Shown: piece by piece, positions 1-4,952 of the stretch
Position numbering within the stretch: position 1 is the stretch's first letter
Layout: each line of letters begins with the position of its first letter
Assembly (NCBI GenBank): GCA_937915755.1
Contig: CALGGR010000091.1
Span: 1-8,131, forward strand
Length of the DNA: 8,131 nt
DNA from: an uncultured Fretibacterium sp.
GTDB lineage: Bacteria > Synergistota > Synergistia > Synergistales > Aminobacteriaceae
Direction: 5' to 3'
Notes under the pieces: generated by a model
The model's database searches: none
What the model was told of the DNA's origin: nothing
The model's input: only the letters and a program-made list of their open reading frames with translations
Position numbers and translations under genes: made by a program

Positions 1-21
1 TATATTTTATATTTTATACAT

Positions 22-36
22 ATAATTGTCAATTAT
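22..36. repeat. Palindrome in AT-rich leader
   Basis: ATAATTG and CAATTAT form perfect 7-base arms around a single T. It lies upstream of the promoter-like sequences of the recJ-like gene and next to a second palindrome at 40-55. The pair could be an operator, but palindromes are common in sequence this AT-rich, so the function is unproven. Confidence 0.35.
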
Positions 37-39
37 TGA

Positions 40-55
40 AAAAGTATATACTTTT
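40..55. repeat. Perfect 16-base palindrome, candidate operator
   Basis: AAAAGTATATACTTTT is a perfect palindrome. Its right end overlaps the candidate -35 element at 54-59, a position where a bound repressor would block polymerase. It could also act as a weak hairpin terminator for a gene to the left of the window. The sequence is seen directly; the role is inferred. Confidence 0.4.
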
Positions 56-82
56 GCTCTTGCAGGTTATAAGGTTTATAAT
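54..82 (+). promoter_or_regulatory. Candidate distal sigma70-type promoter
   Basis: TTGCTC at 54-59 and a perfect TATAAT at 77-82 are separated by 17 bases. The -35 matches the consensus at only three of six positions. It would give a leader of roughly 125 bases before the start at 217. Chance matches are likely in such AT-rich DNA. Confidence 0.35.
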
Positions 83-156
83 ACTCATAGGTACAATATA
101 AGAATAATAATTATCTTATATTATAATAGTTACAATCTGCAATATTTATTGCCCTA

Positions 157-185
157 TTGCCTTAAAGCCTTATTACTATTATGAT
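157..185 (+). promoter_or_regulatory. Candidate proximal sigma70-type promoter
   Basis: TTGCCT at 157-162 (four of six matches to TTGACA) and TATGAT at 180-185 (five of six to TATAAT) have the ideal 17-base spacing. Transcription would begin near 192, about 25 bases before the ATG at 217, leaving room for the weak AAGGA site at 201-205. This is the better of the two promoter candidates for the recJ-like gene. Nothing else is recognisable in the first 216 bases apart from the palindromes at 22-55. Confidence 0.45.
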
Positions 186-216
186 ATTATTAAGTTGAAC
201 AAGGATTTTATTAGGT

Positions 217-1431
217 ATGAAAAAAGAATGGTTTTTGAAGGATAGCGGGGATACAAAGGGTTCATTAATTGAAAAACTTTTAATTTCCCGAGGTATAAAA
301 AATAAAGAAGAAATAGAGAATTTTCTTAACCCATTGAATATGGAACTGACGCAGCCTTGTGCATTTACTGATATGGATAAAACGATTCAAAGGCTTTCTA
401 TTGCCATAGATAATAATGAAAAAATTTTGATATACGGAGATTTTGATGCCGACGGAGTAACTTCAACATCAGTATTATACAGAACTTTTAAATATTTAGG
501 TGCCGATGTGTCTTATTTTATTCCCGATCGTGAAGCTCAGGGACATGGTTTTGATACGAAAGCTCTCGTAAAAATAATGACCTCAATTAAACCTAAAGTT
601 ATAATATCAGTTGATTGTGGAATATCAGATGTTGAGGCGGTAAAATTTGTAAACAGTTTTAAAACTATTGATGTTATAATTACCGATCACCACGAGGCTC
701 CTGAGGTTTTACCGGATGCTTATGCAATTATAAATCCCAAAGCTCCAAATGCTCTTGATGAAAATTTATCTTCAAAACAAATTGAATATCTGACTTATCT
801 TGCAGGATGCGGAGTCGCATTCAAAGTCGCTCAGGCTTTATTAACTCAGCCGTTCAGCGCAAAAGTAAGGCTTCAAGGCACTCAGGATATTTTGTTTCAC
901 CGGTGGAGCAATGAAGATGTTCAGGCTAAAGCTGAGGCTAAAAAAGGTAGTGAGGAGAAAAAACGCGATAACCTCGAAGCATACATTTATCGCAATGATG
1001 AAGGCTTTATCTGCATTCCTGGACGTTACATCGTGCGTTCTGTCGTTGAAGCTGGAAGAAACTTTCAAGACCCGCGCTCCAAAAAGAAAATGGCTAAGGA
1101 TTTAGTTCAAGCCGCTGTTATGGCTGATGAAATCTTATCCCCTATTCTCGTCAACGGCGAACCTACAAAAAATTGGGATTACGACGACAGGCAAAGGGTT
1201 TGCATCATGCGTTCGGCGATTACTAGAACTAGACCGGCTTTCAAAAAAGGTTGGCAAGTTGACTTCTCTTTAATCAGCCTCGTTCCGGATTTGGTTACTC
1301 CGGATTTCTTGCGAAAACTTGTTGATAATGCAGGGTTGCTCATCGGTTTAGGAGACTTTAGACCTACTTATGGCAGGTTCAGAGTTATTCATTGGGACGT
1401 CGTCCCTTACGTTAATCCTGATACTTTTTAA
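217..1431 (+). CDS. recJ: RecJ-type DHH nuclease N-terminal half fused in frame to a phage protein
   Basis: This 404-residue ORF has two unrelated halves. Residues 1-209 match RecJ, the 5'-3' single-strand DNA exonuclease of recombination and repair. The DHH-family metal motifs are visible: DFDADG at 75-80, SVDCGIS at 131-137 and TDHHE at 156-160. RecJ is normally about 550-600 residues; here the sequence leaves the family just after AGCGVAFKVAQALL, before the fourth metal motif (usually GT-ADxxP) and before the DHHA1 domain. The RecJ part is therefore probably inactive. Residues from about 210 resemble a widespread phage protein of unknown function, with ILFHRWSNED, KKRDNLEAYIYR, IPGRY, FQDPRSKKK, SAITRTRPAFKKGW and FRPTYGRF; it has no start codon of its own near the joint. 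Codon use shifts at the joint from AT-rich to GCT/GAC/CTC-rich. Either a true fusion or a chimeric contig. The weak RBS AAGGA lies 11 bases before the ATG. Confidence 0.75.
   Translation: MKKEWFLKDSGDTKGSLIEKLLISRGIKNKEEIENFLNPLNMELTQPCAFTDMDKTIQRLSIAIDNNEKILIYGDFDADGVTSTSVLYRTFKYLGADVSYFIPDREAQGHGFDTKALVKIMTSIKPKVIISVDCGISDVEAVKFVNSFKTIDVIITDHHEAPEVLPDAYAIINPKAPNALDENLSSKQIEYLTYLAGCGVAFKVAQALLTQPFSAKVRLQGTQDILFHRWSNEDVQAKAEAKKGSEEKKRDNLEAYIYRNDEGFICIPGRYIVRSVVEAGRNFQDPRSKKKMAKDLVQAAVMADEILSPILVNGEPTKNWDYDDRQRVCIMRSAITRTRPAFKKGWQVDFSLISLVPDLVTPDFLRKLVDNAGLLIGLGDFRPTYGRFRVIHWDVVPYVNPDTF
838..850 (+). other. Junction between bacterial RecJ and phage sequence
   Basis: RecJ similarity stops at about codons 208-209 (838-843), and the phage family begins within the next few codons. 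Base composition and codon choice change here as well. No repeat, transposon end or attachment core is visible on the single side present, so the mechanism cannot be read from the sequence. Confidence 0.55.
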
Positions 1432-1473
1432 TCAACTCCCAAATCAATATCTTTATGAAAGGAGGTGTGTTTC

Positions 1474-1761
1474 TTGGTTAATTTATTAAATGAAGTTTGG
1501 GAACGTGACGGTGTCGCCGCTGTCTTTCGAAGACGTTCTGAAGACCACGAATACGAAGACGGCGAGAAATTTGATAATATCTGCGACCTTGATGATGGTT
1601 GCTGGGAGAATGAACATCTCGATATGGACGATATTTGCGCTTTCGCTGACTTAATCGCCGCCGCTCCGGATATGTATCGCATGCTTCAAAGTATCGTCGA
1701 TAACAAAAAAGCCTCAATAAAGGATATTAAGGCTCTGCTTTACTCCATTAGAAAATTTTAA
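1474..1761 (+). CDS. Small acidic phage protein of unknown function
   Basis: The protein is 95 residues long. The TTG start is chosen because GGAGGTG at 1461-1467 lies seven bases upstream; the in-frame GTG at 1465 overlaps that ribosome site and is unlikely. The middle is very acidic and Asp/Glu-rich. The C-terminal half holds FADLIAAAPDMYRMLQSI, a pattern common in small phage proteins of unknown function, followed by a basic tail. It sits 42 bases after the RecJ-phage fusion and ends three bases before the first hammerhead ribozyme, so its message would gain a ribozyme-made 3' end. No enzyme motif was recognised. Confidence 0.75.
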   Translation: MVNLLNEVWERDGVAAVFRRRSEDHEYEDGEKFDNICDLDDGCWENEHLDMDDICAFADLIAAAPDMYRMLQSIVDNKKASIKDIKALLYSIRKF

Positions 1762-1764
1762 CTT

Positions 1765-1825
1765 AAGGTCGAAACGCGAGGTTAATCCCCGCGTCTAGGT
1801 GTTATACATCTACTGATGAGACCTT
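1765..1825 (+). ncRNA. Type II hammerhead ribozyme (copy 1)
   Basis: Every conserved hammerhead core element is present in type II order. AAGGUC (1765-1770) is one side of stem II. GAAA is at 1771-1774. Stem III pairs CGCG (1775-1778) with CGCG (1790-1793), extended by two G-C pairs beyond one A/C mismatch, with loop UUAAU. U1794 and C1795 complete a GUC cleavage triplet. Stem I pairs UAGGUG (1796-1801) with CAUCUA (1807-1812) around loop UUAUA. CUGAUGA is at 1813-1819, and GACCUU (1820-1825) closes a perfect 6-base stem II. Predicted self-cleavage is between C1795 and U1796, leaving a 2',3'-cyclic phosphate and a 5' hydroxyl. It lies between the stop at 1761 and the antirepressor start at 1860. 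The identification rests on motif and pairing and is backed by a second copy with different stems. Confidence 0.93.
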
Positions 1826-1831
1826 CATCAG
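1813..1831 (+). promoter_or_regulatory. Alternative hairpin that sequesters the ribozyme core (copy 1)
   Basis: The catalytic CUGAUGA (1813-1819) is perfectly complementary to UCAUCAG (1825-1831), giving a 7-base stem with loop GACCU. This excludes the active ribozyme fold because it ties up the core and part of stem II. It could be an off state, or the fold adopted after cleavage, giving the downstream message a structured 5' end. The second ribozyme has the same arrangement. Confidence 0.65.
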
Positions 1832-1859
1832 ATTTCTTCGAAAGGAGTTTTATTTTATC

Positions 1860-2675
1860 ATGAATGAACTCGTTTTAGTTAATTCTAAGTTCTTTAATGG
1901 CGTTCGCTTCGACTGCTACCAGGACGCTCATCAACAAGATAACTCGGACTTCTGGGCTACTCGTACTCAAATCGGCGAATTGCTTGAGTATGAAAATCCT
2001 GGCGTTTCTGTGGGTAACATTCACAACCGTAATAAAGAACGTCTCGACAAATTTTCAAGGGTTAATCAAATTGATTTACCCTCTGGCGGAAAACAGGAAG
2101 TTACTGTTTACAACTTCAAAGGCTTGCTCGAAATTTGCAGGTTCAGCAATCAGCCTAAAGCTAACGACGTTATGGACTTGCTTTGGGAGATTGCAGACGA
2201 AATCCGCAGAACTGGAAGTTACAGGCCAAAATTCTCCAAAGAAGAATACGACATGAAAATTAAAGAGCTTGACGACAGACGTAGAGATTTAGACTTACGC
2301 GGCGCTCAAATTCTTCAACATATGCTTGACGCTCCGGCTTTCAAAATGAACGAAGAAACTAAAGCCGTTTTCTCCCACGAAATTTTTAAGCTCGTTACCG
2401 GCAGTGAGTTTCTCGGCATGTTGCCGGAAAGTACAGAAAAATGGTATTCAGCAGGCGATATCGCTCAAGAAATTGGCTCCACTGGAAATATGGTAGGACG
2501 AATTGCTCAGAAATTCGGGATTAAGGCTCCGCAAGGTGAAAGCAATGAGTTCGGCCGTTGGATTTTCACTAAGTCTAGACATTCTAATCATGAGTGCCCT
2601 AGCTTTATTTACAACCAGCGCGCTATGGATTGGTTCAAAGCTCAAAACCTTTCGTTGCAGTTAGAAAAGAGGTAA
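1860..2675 (+). CDS. BRO-family phage antirepressor
   Basis: This 271-residue protein probably binds DNA or a repressor and acts in the phage lysogeny decision. Residues about 1-122 form a BRO-N-like domain, with FWATRTQIGELLEYENPGVS, VTVYNFKGLLEICRFSNQPK and the family ending EIADEIRRTGSY. A charged helical linker with heptad character follows (KEEYDMKIKELDDRRRDLDL). Residues about 195-265 (WYSAGDIAQEIGSTGNMVGRIAQKFGIK, then EFGRWIF, HSNHECPSF) form a helix-turn-helix-like C-terminal domain that also closes the protein at 4953-5699. The AAAGGAG site at 1841-1847 lies 12 bases before the ATG, a rather long spacing. The leader is the downstream product of the first hammerhead ribozyme. The exact target cannot be deduced. 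Confidence 0.85.
   Translation: MNELVLVNSKFFNGVRFDCYQDAHQQDNSDFWATRTQIGELLEYENPGVSVGNIHNRNKERLDKFSRVNQIDLPSGGKQEVTVYNFKGLLEICRFSNQPKANDVMDLLWEIADEIRRTGSYRPKFSKEEYDMKIKELDDRRRDLDLRGAQILQHMLDAPAFKMNEETKAVFSHEIFKLVTGSEFLGMLPESTEKWYSAGDIAQEIGSTGNMVGRIAQKFGIKAPQGESNEFGRWIFTKSRHSNHECPSFIYNQRAMDWFKAQNLSLQLEKR
2202..2218 (+). repeat. 17-base direct repeat, copy 1 (in BRO domain end)
   Basis: ATCCGCAGAACTGGAAG is identical to 5256-5272. Both copies encode the IRRTG motif that closes the BRO-N domain in two antirepressor genes that otherwise differ at the DNA level. Identity beyond what the protein motif requires suggests recent exchange or a recombination seam. Confidence 0.7.
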
Positions 2676-2684
2676 CTTCTCACC

Positions 2685-2906
2685 ATGTTGCAAAATTCGG
2701 AAGACATTTATCTTAAAGCCGTTACTTACCCTATCGCTATTCAGCTCGACGAAATCGCTCATGAGCTCATTTCTCTCAGAGGCGGGGAAGAAGGTAACCT
2801 TAAATTGCTTGATATCCTTCAACGTTTTGACCGCGTTTATGATGAGGCTCGAAACGCTATTTGCGAACATCTTGCTGAAGACGGATTTCAAATTAACGAA
2901 CTTTAA
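2685..2906 (+). CDS. Small phage protein of unknown function
   Basis: This 73-residue protein is predicted mostly helical, with ILQRFDRVYDEARNAICEHLAEDG at the C-terminal end. The ATG follows the antirepressor stop by nine bases and has an AAGAGGTAA ribosome site, so the two genes are probably co-transcribed and translationally coupled. Its stop is three bases before the second hammerhead ribozyme. It is therefore the last gene on the 1145-base RNA that the two ribozymes would release. No family was recognised. Confidence 0.75.
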   Translation: MLQNSEDIYLKAVTYPIAIQLDEIAHELISLRGGEEGNLKLLDILQRFDRVYDEARNAICEHLAEDGFQINEL

Positions 2907-2909
2907 TTC

Positions 2910-2968
2910 AAGGCCGAAACGGAGGCTTCATGCTTCCGTCTGCCGGTTACGCCGGTACTGATGAGGCC
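2910..2968 (+). ncRNA. Type II hammerhead ribozyme (copy 2)
   Basis: It has the same architecture as the first copy but different stem sequences. GGCC (2912-2915) begins stem II, after AA at 2910-2911. GAAA is at 2916-2919. Stem III pairs CGGAGGC (2920-2926) with GCUUCCG (2932-2938), loop UUCAU. U2939 and C2940 form the GUC site. Stem I pairs UGCCGG (2941-2946) with CCGGUA (2952-2957), loop UUACG. CUGAUGA is at 2958-2964, and GGCC (2965-2968) closes a 4-base stem II. Predicted cleavage is between C2940 and U2941. Stems I, II and III all covary with copy 1, which is strong support for a real fold. It lies between the stop at 2906 and the TTG start at 3007. Confidence 0.92.
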
Positions 2969-2977
2969 ACTCATTAG
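2958..2977 (+). promoter_or_regulatory. Alternative hairpin that sequesters the ribozyme core (copy 2)
   Basis: CUGAUGA (2958-2964) can pair with UCAUUAG (2971-2977) over seven pairs, one of them a G-U, around loop GGCCAC. The loop differs from copy 1, and the one altered stem base keeps pairing (C to U opposite G). After the hairpin both copies continue with ATTT. The conservation suggests the competing fold is selected. Confidence 0.6.
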
Positions 2978-3006
2978 ATTTATTTTACAAAGAAGGTGAA
3001 CTCCAA

Positions 3007-3237
3007 TTGAAAGATAATCAGCTCGCTTATTACTCGCGCACGTGGGATTACATCCTGCGTCAGGCTATCAGCCTCGAACAAAATGCTCAAGATGATTTCA
3101 TCAACTCAAATTTCCAGATTGACGCTTATAACATGAGGGCTATGAAAGATTTTCGGCATCATCTTGAACAGGCTATTAACGTCGCTTTTGTGGCTAGCAA
3201 TTTGCTTAAAGACGCTGACTTTGAGCCGGAGATTTAG
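3007..3237 (+). CDS. Small phage protein of unknown function
   Basis: This 76-residue protein starts at a TTG preceded by AGAAGGTGA seven bases upstream. It has aromatic residues near the N-terminus (YYSRTWDYILRQ) and helical, Asn/Ala-rich remaining sequence, ending acidic. No signal peptide, membrane segment or known motif is visible. It is the first gene after the second ribozyme, so its message would begin at U2941 after cleavage, with two hairpins in the leader. The next gene on the same strand follows after 31 bases. Confidence 0.7.
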   Translation: MKDNQLAYYSRTWDYILRQAISLEQNAQDDFINSNFQIDAYNMRAMKDFRHHLEQAINVAFVASNLLKDADFEPEI

Positions 3238-3268
3238 TTAGCGTCGTTCGTGAAAGGAGGTGAGGTTC

Positions 3269-3439
3269 TTGGCGGAACTTACGCTATTAACCAAAGCAGA
3301 AGAAGAAAAGTTGAAACGCGCTTTGTTCGACTTCGTTATTCGTGTCGCTGATAATTCTAATGAAAGACTGCCGGAAGAAATTTCAGCACTCCCAGCCGTC
3401 TCAAAATTAATTCTTGAACATTTCGTTCTTACCTACTAA
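3269..3439 (+). CDS. Small phage protein A1 of a repeated convergent gene pair
   Basis: This 56-residue protein begins at a TTG with an excellent AAAGGAGGTGA site at 3254-3264. The sequence starts MAELTLLTKAEEEKLKRALF and continues with DFVIRV and NERLPEEISALPAVSKLI. It is a paralogue of the protein at 3702-3923: about 18 of 49 residues are identical by eye, including the LK-LF-FV-RV core and the E-LP-KL end. Its stop codon overlaps the end of the opposite-strand gene 3429-3614 by 11 bases. Function is unknown; the small size and convergent partner allow, but do not show, a toxin-antitoxin-like or regulatory pair. Confidence 0.75.
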   Translation: MAELTLLTKAEEEKLKRALFDFVIRVADNSNERLPEEISALPAVSKLILEHFVLTY

Positions 3440-3614
3440 GCCTTTTGTTCATATCGTCTTGTATCTTGAGTATCCGGAAATACATATCAGATAAATAGCT
3501 TGATACCGCTTCTGCTTCACTAGAAAGTTTCCCGCTCTCTATTGCTGATGCTGTTATTCGTCCGGCTACTTCAAGACATATTTCACGCTCTGGGTGCGCT
3601 TGTGATATAGCCAT
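3429..3614 (-). CDS. Small phage protein B1 of a repeated convergent gene pair
   Basis: This 61-residue protein lies on the minus strand, with ATG at 3614 and a strong GAGGAGGTGA site just upstream on that strand. The core EVAGRITASAIESGKL, then SSYLSDMYFRI, matches the protein at 3907-4107 (about 16 of 47 identical by eye). The pattern A-x-I-ESGK-(acidic)-Y-x-x-(I/M)Y is familiar from small phage proteins without known function. It runs against A1 and their 3' ends overlap, so their transcripts would be antisense at the end. Homology and a good ribosome site both argue that this minus-strand frame is real. Confidence 0.75.
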   Translation of the reverse strand: MAISQAHPEREICLEVAGRITASAIESGKLSSEAEAVSSYLSDMYFRILKIQDDMNKRLSR

Positions 3615-3701
3615 CCCTTTTCACCTCCTCTGCTCAAGTTTCGGTGCTAGGAAAATTTTATCAGAGGAGGGTTTATTCTCGAAAGGTGGTGAGATTTCAA
3701 T

Positions 3702-3923
3702 ATGGAACATTTATGCGTCTTATCCGAACAGGAAAAACAAAAAGTTAAACAGTTCTTGCAGGATAACGAAAAGTTTCAGCCGTTGTCTCCAAGTGAAAAA
3801 ACGGAGCTGAAGAATTGCTTGTTTAGCTTTGTGAAACGCGTATCAGCTCATTCTTGGGAACGTAATCAGGGAGAATTAGCTATACTCCCTGAAATCGTTA
3901 AATTGCTCATAAACCTACGGTAG
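3702..3923 (+). CDS. Small phage protein A2, paralogue of A1
   Basis: This 73-residue protein starts at an ATG preceded by AAAGGTGGTGAG. The first 25 or so residues are an extra charged helix (SEQEKQKVKQFLQDNEKF) absent from A1. The rest (LSPSEKTELKNCLFSFVKRV, then ERNQGELAILPEIVKLLI) aligns with the whole of A1. The gene ends 17 bases inside the opposite-strand gene 3907-4107, repeating the convergent arrangement of A1 and B1. The module was therefore probably duplicated as a unit and then diverged. Function is unknown. Confidence 0.75.
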   Translation: MEHLCVLSEQEKQKVKQFLQDNEKFQPLSPSEKTELKNCLFSFVKRVSAHSWERNQGELAILPEIVKLLINLR

Positions 3924-4107
3924 GCAAATCAACTCTACTTTGCGCTCGTTCGTGGTCCTCTTTGACTAGCTGGCGTATACCATGATATATCTCAGAATAA
4001 TACGCAAACACCTTGTCTGCGTCATATGAGGGCATTTTCCCGCTCTGTATTACGGCTACTACGATTTTACTCGCAACTTCATACTCTGTATTGCTTATAT
4101 TCAGCAT
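3907..4107 (-). CDS. Small phage protein B2, paralogue of B1
   Basis: This 66-residue protein is on the minus strand, with ATG at 4107 and AAGGGGTGA upstream on that strand. EYEVASKIVVAVIQSGKMPS and then DADKVFAYYSEIYHGIRQL correspond to B1 without large gaps. The C-terminal tail is longer and basic/acidic mixed. It converges on A2 with a 17-base overlap. No minus-strand promoter could be defined in the 110 bases upstream. Function is unknown. Confidence 0.75.
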   Translation of the reverse strand: MLNISNTEYEVASKIVVAVIQSGKMPSYDADKVFAYYSEIYHGIRQLVKEDHERAQSRVDLPTVGL

Positions 4108-4180
4108 GATTGTTCACCCCTTCCGTTATGAATTTCTTGCAAACTTATTCTACAGAACAATGGGGCTTAATACAGAGCGG
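4040..4180. repeat. 13-base inverted repeat pair around the start of B2
   Basis: CCGCTCTGTATTA at 4040-4052, inside B2, is the exact reverse complement of 4168-4180, in the region before the next plus-strand gene. A match this close by chance is unlikely but not excluded. It could be a trace of inversion of part of a B-type gene, since both copies encode IQSG on opposite strands. Confidence 0.4.
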
Positions 4181-4217
4181 CTTTTTACACATTATTTCTC
4201 GAAAGGAAGTGTTACTT

Positions 4218-4646
4218 TTGCTTACTCCAGAAGATAGGTTCTATTGCTGGGAAAATTATAAACAACGTATTCGCGAGTTGTTTAACGATATTGACGACGA
4301 TTTGATTTACAGCTTCGCTCCTTATGGTAAGCCTCAAGATAAAGATACTCATAATGTCAAAGCCATAAGAGATATTCTCGAAAAACTTTATGACTTCGTT
4401 GATGAACATTATCAGGAACTTGATGCAGAGTTCTCCGTTTATGACACGGAACGTTCTAATTCTCAAGTCTGCTTCGTGGCTTGGCTTTACGGCTTATGCC
4501 CCAATGTCCTCAAAGAAAATAATTTGCTCTGGACTATGGATTATGAGCGTATCGCAAAATTCAAACAGTCAGAAAAAATTTCTCGTGATGACACTCAACA
4601 GGCTATTGAACTTTGGCGGCAACAAAATATTTCGCGCTCGGCTTAG
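4218..4646 (+). CDS. Phage protein of unknown function
   Basis: The start is the TTG at 4218, because AAAGGAAGTG at 4202-4211 is the only good ribosome site; the open frame to 4110 upstream has no such site and reads implausibly. The resulting 142-residue protein is soluble, acidic and rich in aromatic residues (FYCWENYKQRIRELF, DDLIYSFAPYGKP, LYDFVDEHYQELD, VCFVAWLYGLCPNVL). It contains two Cys residues in the last stretch, with no metal-binding spacing. It follows the second convergent pair and precedes a small Cys-rich gene by 16 bases. The family was not recognised. Confidence 0.75.
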   Translation: MLTPEDRFYCWENYKQRIRELFNDIDDDLIYSFAPYGKPQDKDTHNVKAIRDILEKLYDFVDEHYQELDAEFSVYDTERSNSQVCFVAWLYGLCPNVLKENNLLWTMDYERIAKFKQSEKISRDDTQQAIELWRQQNISRSA

Positions 4647-4662
4647 AAAGGAGGGATTTTTC

Positions 4663-4890
4663 TTGTTTGAGGACTTATTCAATGAGTTCGCTATAAACAT
4701 TTGCGAAGACTGCGTTAACGGCGACGATGAATGTTTCGGCGGTAGTGGGAATTGCCCGTTTAGTTTGGAGTTCGAAGACTTGCAAACACTTTGCTCCAAA
4801 AGTGAAGAGTTAGCAGGAGTTATTAACAAGGCCGCTCACAATGATTACTGGGCTGATGATGAATACGCTCATGCTTGCGGCGACTATTAA
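4663..4890 (+). CDS. Small Cys- and Asp-rich phage protein
   Basis: The protein is 75 residues long, from a TTG start with AAAGGAGGG at 4647-4655 directly after the previous stop codon. The first third carries ICEDCVNGDDECFGGSGNCPF, a CxxC-x6-C-x6-C spacing that could bind a metal such as zinc, though the acidic context is unusual for a nucleic-acid-binding zinc finger. The rest is helical and acidic, and the last ten residues include another Cys. It shares the TTG-start style of its neighbours. Function is unknown; metal binding is an inference. Confidence 0.7.
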   Translation: MFEDLFNEFAINICEDCVNGDDECFGGSGNCPFSLEFEDLQTLCSKSEELAGVINKAAHNDYWADDEYAHACGDY

Positions 4891-4900
4891 GGCTTTCAAT

Positions 4901-4924
4901 GCTGGAGGCTTCCACAGCTCCGGC
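4901..4924 (+). other. GC-rich hairpin before the second antirepressor gene
   Basis: GCUGGAG (4901-4907) pairs with CUCCGGC (4918-4924) over seven pairs, one of them G-U, with a 10-base loop. It lies between the stop at 4890 and the ribosome site at 4933-4940. There is no U-run good enough for a terminator. The spot corresponds to where ribozymes occur upstream, but the CUGAUGA and GAAA cores are missing. Confidence 0.4.
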
Positions 4925-4952
4925 GAATTTTCAAAAGGAGGTTTTATCTATC

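Noticed and set aside
1825..1836. Minus-strand CTGATGA with a nearby GAAA opposite 1825-1836
   Set aside because: It arises from the palindromic hairpin of copy 1. GAAA and the core are too close on that strand to form stems, so it is not a second ribozyme.
3624..3670. Nine-base inverted repeat CCTCCTCTG / CAGAGGAGG between B1 and A2
   Set aside because: The left arm is the minus-strand ribosome site of B1 and the right arm is purine-rich leader; shared Shine-Dalgarno sequence explains it without a special structure.
4110..4217. Upstream extension of the 4218 gene to the ATG at 4110
   Set aside because: There is no ribosome site for that ATG, while the TTG at 4218 has a good one in the same leader style as neighbouring genes.
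4850..4864. CUGAUGA-like strings in other places (1122, 4851, 5571, 6307)
   Set aside because: They lie inside coding sequence and lack a correctly placed GAAA, a UH cleavage site and matching stems, so no hammerhead can be drawn.
4891..4952. Possible decayed third hammerhead between 4890 and 4953
   Set aside because: It shares GGAGGCTTC with copy 2 and has a hairpin, but neither the CUGAUGA nor the GAAA core is present.
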